Shown here: in pieces, positions 1-12,209 of the stretch
How positions within the stretch are numbered: the stretch's first letter is position 1
Layout of the letters: the number at the start of each line of letters is the position of its first letter
Translations under genes and position numbers: made by a program
Source: Cytauxzoon felis
Taxonomy: Eukaryota; Apicomplexa; Aconoidasida; Piroplasmida; Theileriidae
Direction: 5' to 3'
Assembly: GCA_020283715.1 (NCBI GenBank)
Contig: JAIQCW010000250.1
Coordinates: 22,838-86,837 of the forward strand
Length of the DNA stretch: 64,000 nucleotides
Notes under the pieces: model-generated
Told to the model about the DNA's origin: nothing
What the model saw: only the letters and a program-made list of their open reading frames with translations
Database searches by the model: none

Positions 1-1022
1 TTACTTACATTCCTAAGAGCCGATCCAAATAATTTTGGTGTAACACCATTCTCACTCACACTTGTATGCCATGGTGGATTCATCATCGGCACATTACTCA
101 TCATGGCATTCATACAAATGGGTGAAGATGACGCAAGCATCAAACAATGCAGAGGTTATAGAGCCGGAACAAAATTCCTACTTCAAGCCACTTCATTCGG
201 TATGTTGAATACACATCACGATTGAAGTATTGTCTACTTCACCGAAGTCCAATCCAACTCATCTTCCACTCGCCGTGGTGGCCTTCCTATTTATCTCACC
301 TCGACTCCCATAGATCGTCTCGGATACTCCACTTGAGGTTACATCTTCATTACCTTCACCACTGCCACGATCTCTGGGAGTGGCTTTACTCTTTAGAGAT
401 AGTAAATTAGAAGAGCTGTCTGCAGGACGATGAGAGTTGGATTGGACCTCAAGTGGAGCGTTCATTACTTCATTTAAATATATTATTTATAGGTGCTGTA
501 TCATGGTGTTTATCGATGATAACGTTTTTGGGTGCGACATATTATTTTGATGCTCAATGGTTGGATGAGCAGATAGGTGATGGATCTAGTTGGTTGATAT
601 ATTTTAGTTCTCGTTTATTTGATTCATTTGCATTGATATTATATGCTGGTGGATGTTTTTTTTTAGAGACATATCATTCAGAGGGTACAAATGAGACATG
701 GGGTTGGTTATGCGGTGCATCATTTTTATGTGCAGGTTTATTAGAGATTGTAGCATTAAATTTTGTAAATACTTCGGCATTTGTTATATTGGAGAGATTA
801 TATACTGTATCATTTTGTGTAGCATTATTTTTGAGTTCAATATGGTCATTATTATTTGAACCTGTATCACATCGTTATGATGTAAAGTTAACACAATCTG
901 CATTACGTAATGAATATTATAAATCTAGAAATGCTATGGCATATTATGGACCAGCAGTTGTTGATCAAAATGGTGATATAGATCTTGGTGCTGCTGCAGA
1001 ACAAATCTCAAATAATTTTTAA
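1..1022 (+). CDS. Polytopic membrane protein, C-terminal part (gene enters from the left edge)
   Basis: Two exons are visible: 1..199 and 493..1022. The junction is in phase (G split as g|gt) with a gtatgt donor at 200 and an atag acceptor at 491. The roughly 240 residues present contain about five hydrophobic stretches, for example around FSLTLVCHGGFIIGTLLI, GAVSWCLSMITFLGATYYF, DSFALILYAGGCFFLE, LCGASFLCAGLLEIVAL and VSFCVALFLSSIW, followed by a hydrophilic tail ending in ISNNF. It is therefore a multi-pass membrane protein. I do not recognise the family and the N-terminus lies outside the window. The intron holds a copy of the modular repeat (239..456). A transporter or ER membrane protein is possible, but nothing seen here decides it. 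Confidence 0.75.
239..456 (-). repeat. Modular inverted-terminus element, copy 1
   Basis: Lies inside the single visible intron of the membrane protein gene. It reads antisense to the gene. The left end is degenerate (caccgaagt) and the right end is acctcaagtgg. Confidence 0.85.
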
Positions 1023-1293
1023 CCATTATAATATTATTGTAATTAATATATAATTAATGTTTAGTTTTCATGTTCCACATCATATTAAAGTATAATATGT
1101 GGTAGTGTATAGTATTTATAGTTACTATATGTAGTAATAGAAATATAATTTAGTAAAATTATAATAAAATTAAAAAAACATTACAATTCAATTGTAAATA
1201 ATTTATTCTATAAAATTATAATTGAATGATTATATTAATAATGCATTTCCAATGAATATTTATCCAATATCTACCTTGTCTATAGACAGCTTT

Positions 1294-1497
1294 CCACCTG
1301 AGGTTACAGCCACCGTTGGTCTTGCAGACAGCTTTTCTAATTACCTATCTCTAAAGAGTAGAGCCACTCCCGGAGATCGTGGCAGAGGTTGAAGTCAGTG
1401 ATTGGACCTCAAGTGGAAGTGGAATACCTGGAAGCGATCTATGGGAGCTGGAAGGGGAAGTAAATAGAAGAGCTGTCTGCAAGACGACCTCAGGTGG
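1294..1497 (+). repeat. Modular element, copy 2
   Basis: Intergenic. Good left (ccacctgaggt) and right (acctcaggtgg) ends, with the ctctaaagag hairpin slot and the cactcccggagatcgtgg slot between them. Confidence 0.9.
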
Positions 1498-2035
1498 AAG
1501 TGGAAGCAGAGTAGGATTGGATTTTGGATGGTATGTCTAATGGAACTACAGATATATATATCAACGTTAGTGACTGAATGTGATAAATAGAATGTAAGCA
1601 TGCATATTATTGAGGGACATGAATGTATTTAAGTAGTGTACATGACTAATACAATTATCACATCATAATGGAGAACTAACAACTATACAATTGATAGACT
1701 ATGGAGTTTACATTTAGTCTTATATGAGCTAATGTATATGACCCAAGTGATAGGTATGAAATTTGAATGATGTTGTGGGCCCCAAACGTAAAAGGGGAGA
1801 TTATAAGAATCGCATGTTAAAATGAATATGAATTCAGTTATTAAATGAATAATTGAATGTTACAAGTATAAATTATTGAAAATTACAGTAGTTTAAACAC
1901 TGTGACCAACTTACCGTATTTTATTCCCAATAAAGATTATGATATACTGTTGTATATGAAATTTGAATTTGTAAAATGATTCATCGCATTTAATTTCATA
2001 TTATACACGTTATTTGAATTATTTTATATATAAAG
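1498..2035. other. Intergenic region upstream of the protease gene
   Basis: AT-rich sequence with no open frame of coding character on either strand. It presumably holds the promoter of the downstream protease gene. No RNA gene or repeat was recognised. Confidence 0.5.
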
Positions 2036-3370
2036 ATGGTGGTTGCTGCAAAATCGGCACCGGTTGTTATTTTAAAGCCATCTGTTGATAGATTGGATAC
2101 ATCTGATGATTTATCGAATACTAATGATAATTATGTATCGAATTTGAATAATAACAATAAATTTTACATATTTTATATTTTAATTATATTTATAGGTACA
2201 ACTACTACTGTTTTATCTATTATTACCTTATCATTTAAGAAGTCTAATAAATTTATTGTAGATTTATTTGACGTTGTAGAGAGTGATTTTGTATATATGG
2301 ATGATAGTATTAAATATCAGATTGTTGGTGATTTGATTGAGCTTAATATTAATCATAAGATTACTGATGATGCTCAACTAGAGGTATTGAATATGTTGGA
2401 CTTTAGAAGATATATTAAAAGATATCAAAAGATTTATGAAGATGATGATAAAAGACGTTCTAAATTTTTAATTTTTAGAAAATATAATATGGAATCCAAG
2501 ATTATAAATGGTAAGTTTTATTTTGATGATTGACATTATTTATGTATAGATGACGATTTATATACAAAGAGAGTGAGTATGTATTGTGATTTATCAAAGA
2601 GTGAATTTGATTCTATATTATTTCATCCTATAATAGAAAAGATTAATGATGATAGTTTATATAATTTTGAGAATGATTGTCCTGCTACTTTATTAATTGG
2701 TAATGGAAGTTATATTGAAAAATTGAAGTTAGCAAAAGGAATTAATAAAGACATTGATGATATATGTAATATAAATGGTATAGGATTAGATTGGAGGAAA
2801 ATAAATGATATATTTTATCTAGAAGATGATATGAATTATCCATGTTGGGTAAATACAATTATAGATTCTATAAGATGTTCTTATATAATACAAAAGAATA
2901 AGAATATATTATTAGATTATAATGAGATTAATAATTATTATAGTAATAATACTAATGTAGCTGGACATTCTATTTATTATTTATTAAGTTTAATTTATAT
3001 GAATGGTATAAAAAATTCTAATGATGATGATAATTCGAGATTTTATATTAAAGATTTTATTACTACTACAGGTTATGATATTATAAATTATTTATTACCA
3101 ATTGGTCCTGTTATTGTACATGTAGCTATTGATGATAATTGGCTTTTATATGGTGGTGGTATTTATACAGGATCATGTGGATCAGTAATTAATCATGCTG
3201 TATTACTTATTGGTGAAGGTAAAGATGAAAAAACTGGTAAAAAATATTGGATTATTAAAAATTCATGGGGTGAAGAATGGGGTGAATATGGATTTATGAG
3301 ATTAGAAAGAACTGGTCATGGTGATGATAAATGTAAGATATTAACTATTGGTAGAATACCAATTATATAA
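2036..3370 (+). CDS. Papain-family (C1A) cysteine protease, type II membrane form, degenerate active site
   Basis: Exons 2036..2510 and 2550..3370 join in phase and give 431 residues. A single membrane anchor lies near residues 42-63 with no cleavable signal, as in piroplasm membrane-anchored C1A proteases. An I29-like propeptide (FRRYIKRYQKIYEDDDKRR) follows, then a mature domain starting near LDWRK. The histidine (SVINHAVLLIGEG) and asparagine (IIKNSWGEEWGEYGF) boxes are well kept. The catalytic cysteine region is eroded: NYPCWVN replaces the usual QGxCGSCWAF, so a Cys-Trp pair survives but the oxyanion-hole glutamine and the upstream cysteine are missing. It may have altered activity or be a pseudoenzyme. 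The family assignment is secure; activity is not. Confidence 0.85.
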
Positions 3371-3442
3371 TTATAAAATTATTTATTTTTTTTCCTCATT
3401 ATATTTATTATTGGCATATTGCCATTTATTATAAAAGTGAAA

Positions 3443-6400
3443 TTATTTTTTAAAAATCTGGGGATGGGGTAATTTACTAATCCATTGTGCATTAGTTTCA
3501 TCAAATATTGCAGTCATTATATCATAAAATTTATGATAAATTTCATAAAAGTAGTTGAATATCTATTAATTTATAGTTAATTTTATATTATTAATTAAAC
3601 TTACATGATTATTTACATAATTTATAATCAGTTGTTCATTAAATGTCTGTAATATACGATTATTTATATCAATTATACGATCCTTATATTCATTAATAAA
3701 ATTCTCAGCCTAATTATTATAATTAAATTAATCAATTATAAACATACAATACCACGATACTTATTCGCTAATACAGCCATCTCCAATGTCCTCTTTGGTA
3801 ATTTATCATGCTTCTCTACCAACTCTATTATATACGAAAAATAACTCCATCACCAAATCACCAGAATACCTATTCATTGCCAAATCCAAATAATCAATTA
3901 TCCTATATATATATATATTATATTTGTCCATCTTCTGTTCCACCTGAGGTCCAATCACTGCCTTCATCTTTTCCACTAGGCGTGGAGCCTTCTCTATTTA
4001 TTTCCCCTTTCAGCTCCCATAGATCGCTTCCAGGTTCCACCTGAGGTTATAATCTAATCTCGGCAAGATATGACTAAAGTGACGAATTTCACTCAAGTGA
4101 GGATAACTCAATGAATATAAATTGGAATGAAGTGATATTCGGTAAACTCAATACAATCATCAAATTCCTCTTCAATGAAGTATTAACATCAGAATTCCAT
4201 TAAATATTCATTCTACAATCTTCAGTAGTTTCCCCAGAAATGATGAAATTCCTTCATATTTCAGAGGTAAAGTGAAGAAGTGGAAGATAGAATTTGAACC
4301 TCAGAGGAGACCTCAAGTGGACTACCCGTAGCTGATCTCAGGGAAGCGAAGGGGGAGATAAATAGAGAAGGCTCTCTGCAAGAGGAATACAAGGTTGTAA
4401 CCTCGAGTGGATGCCGAGTGGAAAGAGACGACCTCATGTATAGATATAATGTTACAAACGTACGTTTTTGGAATATGTTGTATATGTATGATATTGGTGA
4501 GTATGGTATAATTTGCGATGATAAATTGTATTTCTTTATGTTGATTATTGATTTTTTTGATAGATTGTAGTATATTATTTTCGATATTATTAATAAATTT
4601 GGTATATAATGTATAGAATTTATCATTATTATTTTCATTAAGATTATTGGATATATATAAAATAGATGATAATAAATGTGATGAATTAATAATAAATGGT
4701 GCAGGTATCCAACTAATAATAGTATAAATATTAGATTGTTGTATTAATTTATTAATAAAATTAATAAATTCATTAATAATTAAATTAAATTTATTAAATA
4801 TAAAATTTTGTAAATTTTTTAATTTATTTTCTAATATTTTATTATTTCTATGATTTAATACATTTATATTTAATTGTAATAATTGATAAATAATTAATAA
4901 TCCTATAGCATCATAACTATTTTTTAAATTTATTTTTAAATTTGTATCTAAACATTCTAATACATCTACAAATATTTCATTATACATTTTATATAATGAT
5001 TCATTAAATGATGATGATGAGGTTAAATATGATTGTTGTTCATCATCATTATCTATTTGATAATCATTAATATTAGATGATCTATTAGAATCTATATTAA
5101 AAAATTTATATATAAAATATAATTCAGTAGATGATGTATCTATTAATAATTTAAGAAATGATTTAATAATTTCATCATAATAAATAGTTAATGGTTGTAA
5201 TCCAGTAGGTATTATAGGTTCATTATTATAATTTTTAATCACATTTATCCTAGAATTTATACTAAAATAATTAATAAAATCTATAGGTTTATTAGATAAA
5301 TTACAACGCTTAATAATATAATTCACCGTCTTATATCTATCAGGATATCTACACCTCTCTAATGATAATATATAATTACCAAATAAATGACCATATGTAC
5401 GACGCATCACATATACATATTGTATCCTATAATGTCATTATATTATATATCTATACCTGAGGTCCAATCACTACATTCATCTCTTCTACATGTCGTTCCA
5501 CCTGAGGTCCTTTCATTCCACTCGCCGTGGTGGCCTTCTCTATTTACTTCCCCTTCCAGCTCCCGTAGATCGCTTCCAGGTTCCACCTGATGTTATAAAC
5601 CTAATCTCAACGAGATACGAATAAAGTGACGGAATAGACTCAAGTGAGGATAACTCAATGAATATAAATTGGAATGAAGTGATATTCGGTAAACTCAATA
5701 CAATCATCAAATTCCTTTTCAATGAAGTATTGAGATGTAAATTACATCCAATGGTCGTTCCACAATCTTCAGTAGTTTCCACAGAAATGATGAAATTCCT
5801 TCAAAATTTGGATGTAAAAATGAAGTTAGTGGAAGACGGTGATTATTGACCTCAAGTGGAAGTGGAATACCCGTAGCTGATCTATGGGAAGCGGAGGGGG
5901 AAGTAAATAGAGAAGGGTGTCTGCAAGACGAAAGATTCCTGGATTAGACCTCAGGTGGAAGTGGACCTGGAAGCGATCTATGGGAGCTGGAAGGGGAAAT
6001 AAAAGGAAGAAGCCACCACGGCGAGTGGCAACGGCAAGACCTCAGGTGGAGTATTATGTTATTAAAATTTTACCTGATATCATTGGTATATTTTGAGATT
6101 TTATGTAGATATAGATAGAGTGGTTTGATATTGATGAAGTTTGTATTTTGTATTAATTGTATATTAGTTTTAGGTAATGATAATTTATTGATTTCGAGTG
6201 TAATGAAATCATAGATTCTTCTGGTTAATACTAATTCTAATTTTTTAATTTGTATAATGGATGATTCCTATAATTAGAAATAGTATAGGATAATTTTATA
6301 TAAAACATACAACAGATGGATAATTTTTAGATTTATATTTATTAATTTCTTGTGTTTTATTAATAAAAATTTCAACAGTATTAATAAAATGTTCATTAAT

Positions 6401-6898
6401 AGGATCATTACATAATGTTTTAATAAGATTTGGTGTAATTATAACATCATTAATAAATTTTTTTAATTTATTAACAATTTCTATTCTATTTTCTAATCCT
6501 TTATTAATATTTATAGATTCATTATGTAAATTATAAATATTAAATGATGCTTCATTTAATATATCATATTGTTTTTTTAATGATTCATTAATAACATTTA
6601 TAGTACTTTCACAATAATTTATATCAACATTAAATTCTGTTAATTCATCTACATGTTCTTCAAGTAATTTTATAACATCTTTTTCTAGACATTTCTTTAT
6701 ATCATTACAATAATTTATAATTAATTCTAATGATTCTAATGAACCATTACATTTTATATTCTTATCTATTATATTTTTTAATATCTTATTATTTATTGGT
6801 GTTAAATCATTTAATCCTTCGAAAATTTCAAGGTTACTCAAGTACCAAAAATAATCATCAGATAAAGATTGTAAATCTACATTATTTAAATCATACAT
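3443..6898 (-). CDS. VPS52: VPS52-like subunit of the GARP/EARP tethering complex
   Basis: Seven exons in minus order: 6898..6311, 6267..6074, 5426..4464, 3902..3862, 3824..3748, 3709..3605 and 3562..3443. All junctions are in phase and give 695 residues, the usual size of VPS52. The N-terminal part is a coiled coil with the family pattern around LENRIEIVNKLKKF and ITPNLIKTLCNDPINEHF. The middle holds IYDFITLEINKLSLPKTN and LKNSYDAIGLLIIYQL, matching the conserved core of the family. The product would tether endosome-derived vesicles at the trans-Golgi network. Introns are 37-45 bp except introns 2 and 3, which are swollen to about 650 and 560 bp by modular repeat copies. No partner gene of the complex is nearby. 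Confidence 0.88.
3940..4440. repeat. Modular element, copy 3, with the long core (module B)
   Basis: Inside VPS52 intron 3. Half-elements of opposite orientation flank a core of about 250 bp at 4046..4300. That core starts near an imperfect atctcgrcragat palindrome and recurs in copies 4, 7, 13 and 20. Confidence 0.85.
5453..6050. repeat. Modular element, copy 4, with the long core (module B)
   Basis: Inside VPS52 intron 2. Module B is at about 5591..5850 and is closely similar to the copy in intron 3 of the same gene. It contains a 62-codon open frame beginning MNINWNEVIF that is not kept in the other copies. Confidence 0.85.
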
Positions 6899-6978
6899 TT
6901 ATACACATTAAAATTTTATATTAAATTACATGATTTATTTATAAATTGTCTTTAAATAATTTAATTAAAGACATACAA

Positions 6979-7504
6979 TTACAGGTATGGGGACGGTATT
7001 TTAATATTAAGGGTAGCTTCGACCAATTTATCAACTAATAATGGCTTAATCTCTCTTAAACGTGATTCACAATCATCTATAAATGTCTTTGTACGCAATT
7101 CTAACATTGATAAATTAGGATCATCTACACTCGATTCCTGAAGAGTTAATGTGAAGAAGGAATAAATTAGAGGATAAGAAATCATTATACTAATGTGAAA
7201 TATAATAAAATATCATTCATTTAATTAATTTCATACAGTCTAATTTGTTTAGAACCAATCATTTAAGTTAACATAAACTCACTTTATTATACTCTTCGAG
7301 AAGTTTTTTCTCCTCAGTCTCTTTAAATTGTAATAAATCCTTTTCAGCAGCGGCAGCGGCGTCATTTAGTAATTTAATACGATCTAAATGATAATAAGTT
7401 GAATAAAAAATAAACATACTTTCTTTGGCTCGGCAAATTATAACCTCAGCCTCTTCCTCTGCCTTTAGCAGTTGTTGTATAAGTGCATTAGAGCCACTAG
7501 CCAT
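6979..7504 (-). CDS. V-type ATPase subunit G
   Basis: Three exons, 7504..7420, 7383..7283 and 7137..6979, join in phase and give 114 residues, close to the normal length of about 118. The start MASGSNALIQQLLKAEEEAE and the helical, lysine- and glutamate-rich body (AAAAAEKDLLQFKETEEKK) are typical. Subunit G forms part of the peripheral stalk of the proton pump with subunit E. The introns are 36 bp and 145 bp and free of repeats. The gene starts about 130 bp from the divergent acetyltransferase gene, so the two probably share a promoter region. Confidence 0.92.
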
Positions 7505-7635
7505 TAATAATATAAAAAAATATAAAATGGTAAGAAAGTGGCGAATTAATAAACAATAAATATATAATGCCTGATTTTCATGTGTAATTATCCCAATTTT
7601 TTTTAAAATTTCAATGTGATAATATTACCATTAAA

Positions 7636-8675
7636 ATGGTAAAGTATAAGACATTAAAAGAATGGAATCCAGATGCTAAAGCTGAAAGGTATATAGATGT
7701 CTTGATAACATCTGATGGTAGTAATGATAAAATTACACATAAATTTGAATACTATAGAGGTAATAAATTACCATTAGATATATTAAATGATTTATTAAAT
7801 ATTACAAAAGATAATATGAAATCTTTATATGATACAACACAATTCTATGGAGGATGGGATGATAGTAGAAAAATTTCCGAATTCAAATTCTATAAAACAC
7901 ACATCATTTTAATACGTAGCGGTATAACACACATTAAAAATTTCCTCAATTTTTAGGAGATAATAATAATAATATCGTTGGATTCATCACATTCCGCTTC
8001 CTCATTATGAGAGATAATCAACCACCCACACCCGTATGCTACATCTACGAACTACAAGTCATAGTAAGTACATAAACTATCACATATCAATCTTATTCAT
8101 ACTCATCTCCACCTGAGGTCCAATCCACCTCTCTTCCACTCGCCGTTCCACCTGAGGTCGTCCTGCCGTCAGCTCTTCTAATTACCTATCCCTGAAGGGT
8201 GATGCCACTCCCGGAGATCGTGGCGATGTCTACCCCTAAGAACAGGAATTCTACCCGGAGGAACAAAAGATTTCAACCCGGAAGAACGTGAAGGTAGTAA
8301 TTGGACCTCGAGTGGAACCCGCAGCTGATCTCAGGGAAGCGAAGGGGGAAGTAAATAGAAGAGGCCTCCACGGCGAGTGGAAGTGAGTTGGATTGCACCT
8401 ACAGTAGAGGTAACCTCAGGTAGATGTAATATATGAATATAATTTGTTGTATAAAATGATATTTATAGGAGGACTATCAATCGAGTGGTATAGGTAGTTA
8501 TTTAATAAATTTATTATTGGATATATCAAGAAATGTATCATGTTCTAAATTAATGTGTACGGTTTTAAAGACGAATACAAGGGCTGTATCATTTTATCGC
8601 AATAAATGTAATTTCGTCAATGATGAAAGTGACGATTCATTAGTCAATTATCATATACTCAAACTAATCATATAA
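7636..8675 (+). CDS. NAA40/NatD-like N-alpha-acetyltransferase (GNAT fold)
   Basis: Exons 7636..7921, 7957..8063 and 8469..8675 join in phase and give 199 residues. The fold follows NAA40: an aromatic N-terminal part with YGGWDDSRK, then VGFITFRF, CYIYELQV before the second intron, and after it SSGIGSYLINLLLDI (acetyl-CoA pyrophosphate loop, here SSGIGS in place of QxxGxG), VLKTNTRAVSFYRNKCNF and the terminal strand. NAA40 enzymes acetylate the N-terminal serine of histones H4 and H2A; that substrate is inferred from the family. Intron 2 is enlarged by modular repeat copy 5. The stop codon lies only 10 bp from the stop of the convergent ribosomal protein gene. Confidence 0.8.
8109..8423 (+). 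repeat. Modular element, copy 5
   Basis: In intron 2 of the NAA40-like gene, sense to it. Carries the cassette with ttctacccggaggaac and caacccggaagaac, also seen in copies 6 and 23. Confidence 0.88.
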
Positions 8676-8685
8676 CATAATCTCA

Positions 8686-9765
8686 TCATATTATACCAAT
8701 TTTATTAGCTACATCTAATGCATCCTGATCCGGTGATAATCTCACAAACGCCTTCTTCTGACCATCAGGCCTATAAATAAATAATGTTAAACATCAAGCA
8801 TCAAAAATTATTTCAATGTAATCTACATCTAAGGTCACGCCATCAGCTCCACCTGAGGTAGTTCCACTAGCCGTGGTGGCCTTCTTTATTTACTTCCCCC
8901 TTCGCTTCCCTGAGATCAGCTACGGGTATTCAACTTGAGGTCCAATAACTACCTTCTTCATCGCCACGATCTCCGGGAGTGGTTTTACCGTTTACGGGGA
9001 TGTAATTGGAAGAGCTGACGGTAGGACGACCTCAAGTGTAATGGCGAGTGGAAGATAAGGTTGTAACCTCGAGTGGAGGTATGTTCCTCCGGGTAGAATT
9101 CTTGTTCTTAGGGGTTGACATATTTACGTTCTTCCGGGTTTACAAGATACCGAGGATGATCTACGGGAATCCGAGGGGAACTAATTAGAAGAGGCTCCAC
9201 GCCTAGTGGGAAGGAGAGTAGGACTGTAACCTCAGGTGGAACGACTAGTGGGGAAATGGAAAGATTGAACCTTTGGTAGATCAAGGAAATTTTACAGTAT
9301 GTGTGGGACAGAGTTATTGGTAGTGAGGAGTTGCTAGATTGTTTGATGGGACATACCTGATAAGGGTATTGACGTGTACGCAATCGACATCGTATAATTG
9401 TGAGATAGACTTGGCGATTTTAGCTTTATTAGCTCTAGGATCGACAATGAATACAAGTGTATTAATTTCTTCGATGAGTTTCATAGCACTTTCAGTTGTT
9501 AATGGGTATTTAATAATGGAGAATTTATCAAGTTTTTTAGTGTATGAGGTTTTTAATTTGCGTTGATATTTCGGTGATCTAGCTTTTTCTAATGTTCTTC
9601 CACGGAAAAAATGTGTATTTCTTCTTATTTTATGCTTCTTTAATACTGTAGACCTCTTTACTGAATTTAATGCCGCCTTAGCCTTCTTAACCTCGGAGGG
9701 TTCTGAAAAAAATAAATATTTCCACAACAACATATCAACATACCAGCTTTCTTAGTCAATACCAT
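8686..9765 (-). CDS. RPL23A: Ribosomal protein uL23 (L23a/L25), large subunit
   Basis: Exons 9765..9744, 9702..9357 and 8770..8686 join in phase and give 150 residues. The short first exon encodes MVLTKKA, a common layout for ribosomal protein genes. The body shows the family features [56 protein letters not shown] and, after the large intron, [28 protein letters not shown]. uL23 lines the peptide exit tunnel and contacts nascent-chain factors such as SRP. Intron 2 is 586 bp because of modular repeat copy 6. Confidence 0.95.
8849..9239 (-). repeat. Modular element, copy 6
   Basis: In intron 2 of the uL23 gene, sense to it. Contains two nested ccacctgaggt-type ends and the ttcttccgggt cassette. 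Confidence 0.88.
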
Positions 9766-9929
9766 TTTTATAATTACTATATTTTTATAAAATATTAAAA
9801 ATGTACAGTTATATACTTATAATCGACCATCATCTCATTTATAATAGTGGGGTATGCAACGGCTATACCGGAAGGTTCCATGAAGTATTCTAAGCTAATT
9901 GAATATACAAATATTTATATATAAATAAA

Positions 9930-11723
9930 CTATTCATTAGTATATTTAATTTTTAAAATAGGTCTCTTGGCAGAACCAGCCTTATTAAATACAAATTTAT
10001 GTCCCTTTATAGGTACCATATAGACACATGATTGATTATCTACAACTTCTTCATTATCAACCTCAGTATTTAATTTACTCTTTATATTATCATGTATTCT
10101 CCTTGGTATCTTCAGTAGATAATAATTTTCATTGCCAATTAAATGAGCAGATTTCTATAAAATTATATATCATACTCTATATCCTCAACTAACTTGATAA
10201 GTATACTGCCTGACGAATTTATATGATTCATCTTCATCTTCATTGAATAATTCATCAAATTCTTCACCTTCGTCATCGACTTTTTTATAATAATCATATA
10301 TGCGATGTGTTTGTGACTCCTTAGAGACTTTCAATATATTATTCACCTCCAATTGTCTAACGTTCAAATCTTTCAGCATACCAACATCATCCAAACCGAC
10401 TTGAATATAATTATTATTCCATAGCGACATATCAGGTAATACCTTATAACACTGAAAAATTAAATGATAGAGTTGAGAATTACATACACATTCCTAATCC
10501 ACCTCAGGTCCAATCGTATTCTCTTTCCATTGCATGGAGCTCCTCCACTTGAGGTCGTTTCTTTCCACTCGCCGTGGTGCCTTCTCTATTTACTTCCCCC
10601 TCCGCTTCCCTGAGATCAGCTACGGGTAATTCACTTCCACTTGAGGTTATTTACTAATCTCGTCGAGATAAGTTTAAAGTGACGGTTTCTATGTTTGTTC
10701 GGATATCTCAATGAAGACAATATGGAATGAAGGGATGTTAAGCAAATTCAATACAATCATCAAAGTCCTCTTCAATGAAGTATTGAGATGTAAATTTCAT
10801 CCAATATTCATTGAGATATCTTCAGTAGTTTCCCCAGAAATTCAGGAATTCCTTCAAAATTTGGAGGTAAAAATAAAGTAGTGGAAAACATTGATTGGAC
10901 CTCAAGTGGACCCCGAAAACGATCTATGGGAGCTGGAAGGGGAAGTAATTAGATAAGACCTCCACGGCGAGTGGAAAGAAAGGATCTCAGATGGAGAGCT
11001 GTCTGTAGGACGAAGGAAGGTAGAAGTGGAAGAAGAGTTGGATTGGACCTCGTGTGGATCTTCATTGCTAGGGTAACTTACATTGACAATTTTAGCGTTT
11101 TTGTTAATTGGATGTTTAAAGTTGTGGGTATTGATGTATGTGTTGTTTAATTCATTGAGGTATTTATCGATTCTTTCATCGATTGACATATTCTTCCAGG
11201 AATCTTCAAGTGATTTTGTGTGATTTATTGGTGAGAAGTCATCAATATTACGACTAATAATGATGTTATTTTTATTAAAATCGATGAATCCATTATTATT
11301 GTGGTCATCTTTGGTTAATAATTCTTGGATATTTACGGGTAAATTATCTTTAGCCTTATTAATTAATTTGGGCATTTTCAATTCATCTAATGATTTAATT
11401 AAATCATTTTTAATATTATTTGATTTATTAAATGATTCCAATTTCATTAAGAGCTCTCTATTCTCTATACCTAAGCCTGTATGTGGTATGCCATTCAATA
11501 ATTCATCATTAATACCACATGTAAAATCATTAAATGTACATAAACGTTCACTTAATTCTAATGCTGTTAAATTATAATTTATAATCTCCTTGTTCAACTC
11601 ATAATCCAATAATTTCGGATCTACAGGTGGTGGAGGTAATGATACGTCAAATCTTAATGGACCTATCAAAGGTGATTTCATCTGAACATATGACGTAAAT
11701 ACATCCTCACCATCATTCTTCAT
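9930..11723 (-). CDS. PAF1: PAF1, subunit of the RNA polymerase II-associated Paf1 complex
   Basis: Exons 11723..11082, 10451..10194 and 10154..9930 join in phase and give 374 residues. The N-terminal half carries LPPPPVDPKLLDYELNKEI and a helical linker. Exon 2 begins CYKVLPDMSLWNNNYIQVGLD, matching the conserved PVFPDFKMWxNP segment of PAF1, and continues into an acidic stretch and KFVRQYTYQ. Exon 3 gives NENYYLLKIPRRIHDNI, the other conserved block. The product would act in transcription elongation and histone modification. Intron 1 is 630 bp and contains modular repeat copy 7 with the long core. The long acidic C-terminal tail of animal PAF1 is absent. Confidence 0.85.
10499..11057. repeat. 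Modular element, copy 7, with the long core (module B)
   Basis: In PAF1 intron 1; module B at about 10651..10892. The right end (acctcgtgtgg) lies 25 bp from the gtaagt donor, so the element fills nearly the whole intron. Confidence 0.85.
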
Positions 11724-11864
11724 GATGAAGATATATTTTTACAAAGAATACAAATACTGGAATTGTAAGGGGGTCAAAGATGGTGTGGAAGGGGGAGGCG
11801 GGAACAATACTGAGAGTCAGTCATAATACAGTCCACATTAATTCAATCCTTGTCTTCTACACTT

Positions 11865-12114
11865 CTACCTGAGTTATATCCACCTCTCTTCGTCTTTCAT
11901 ACAGCTTTCCACCTGAGATCTATCTTTTCCATTGCATGGAGCTTCTCTATTTACCTCCCCCTCAAACTCCCGTAGATCGTTTTCGGGTTCTCCACTTGAG
12001 GTTACATCCTTACCTTCATCATCGCCACGATCTCTGGGAGTGGCTATACTCTTTAGAGATAGGTAATTAAAAGAGCTGTCTGCAAGACGAAGACAAGGTT
12101 GCAACCTCAGGTGG
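11865..12114 (-). repeat. Modular element, copy 8
   Basis: Between the 5' end of PAF1 and the 3' end of the next minus-strand gene. The left end is degenerate (ctacctgagtt); the right end is intact. Confidence 0.85.
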
Positions 12115-12209
12115 TATGATAAGGAGAATGTAATTAAATGACTAGATATATGAAATATCAATTCAAATTAGTACAGTATAATTTCAACAAAAATAAGAAT
12201 TTAAAATAT

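Noticed and set aside
5658..5849. A 63-codon plus-strand frame starting MNINWNEVIFGK as a gene
   Set aside because: It lies in module B of repeat copy 4; the frame is interrupted in the other four copies, so it is chance.
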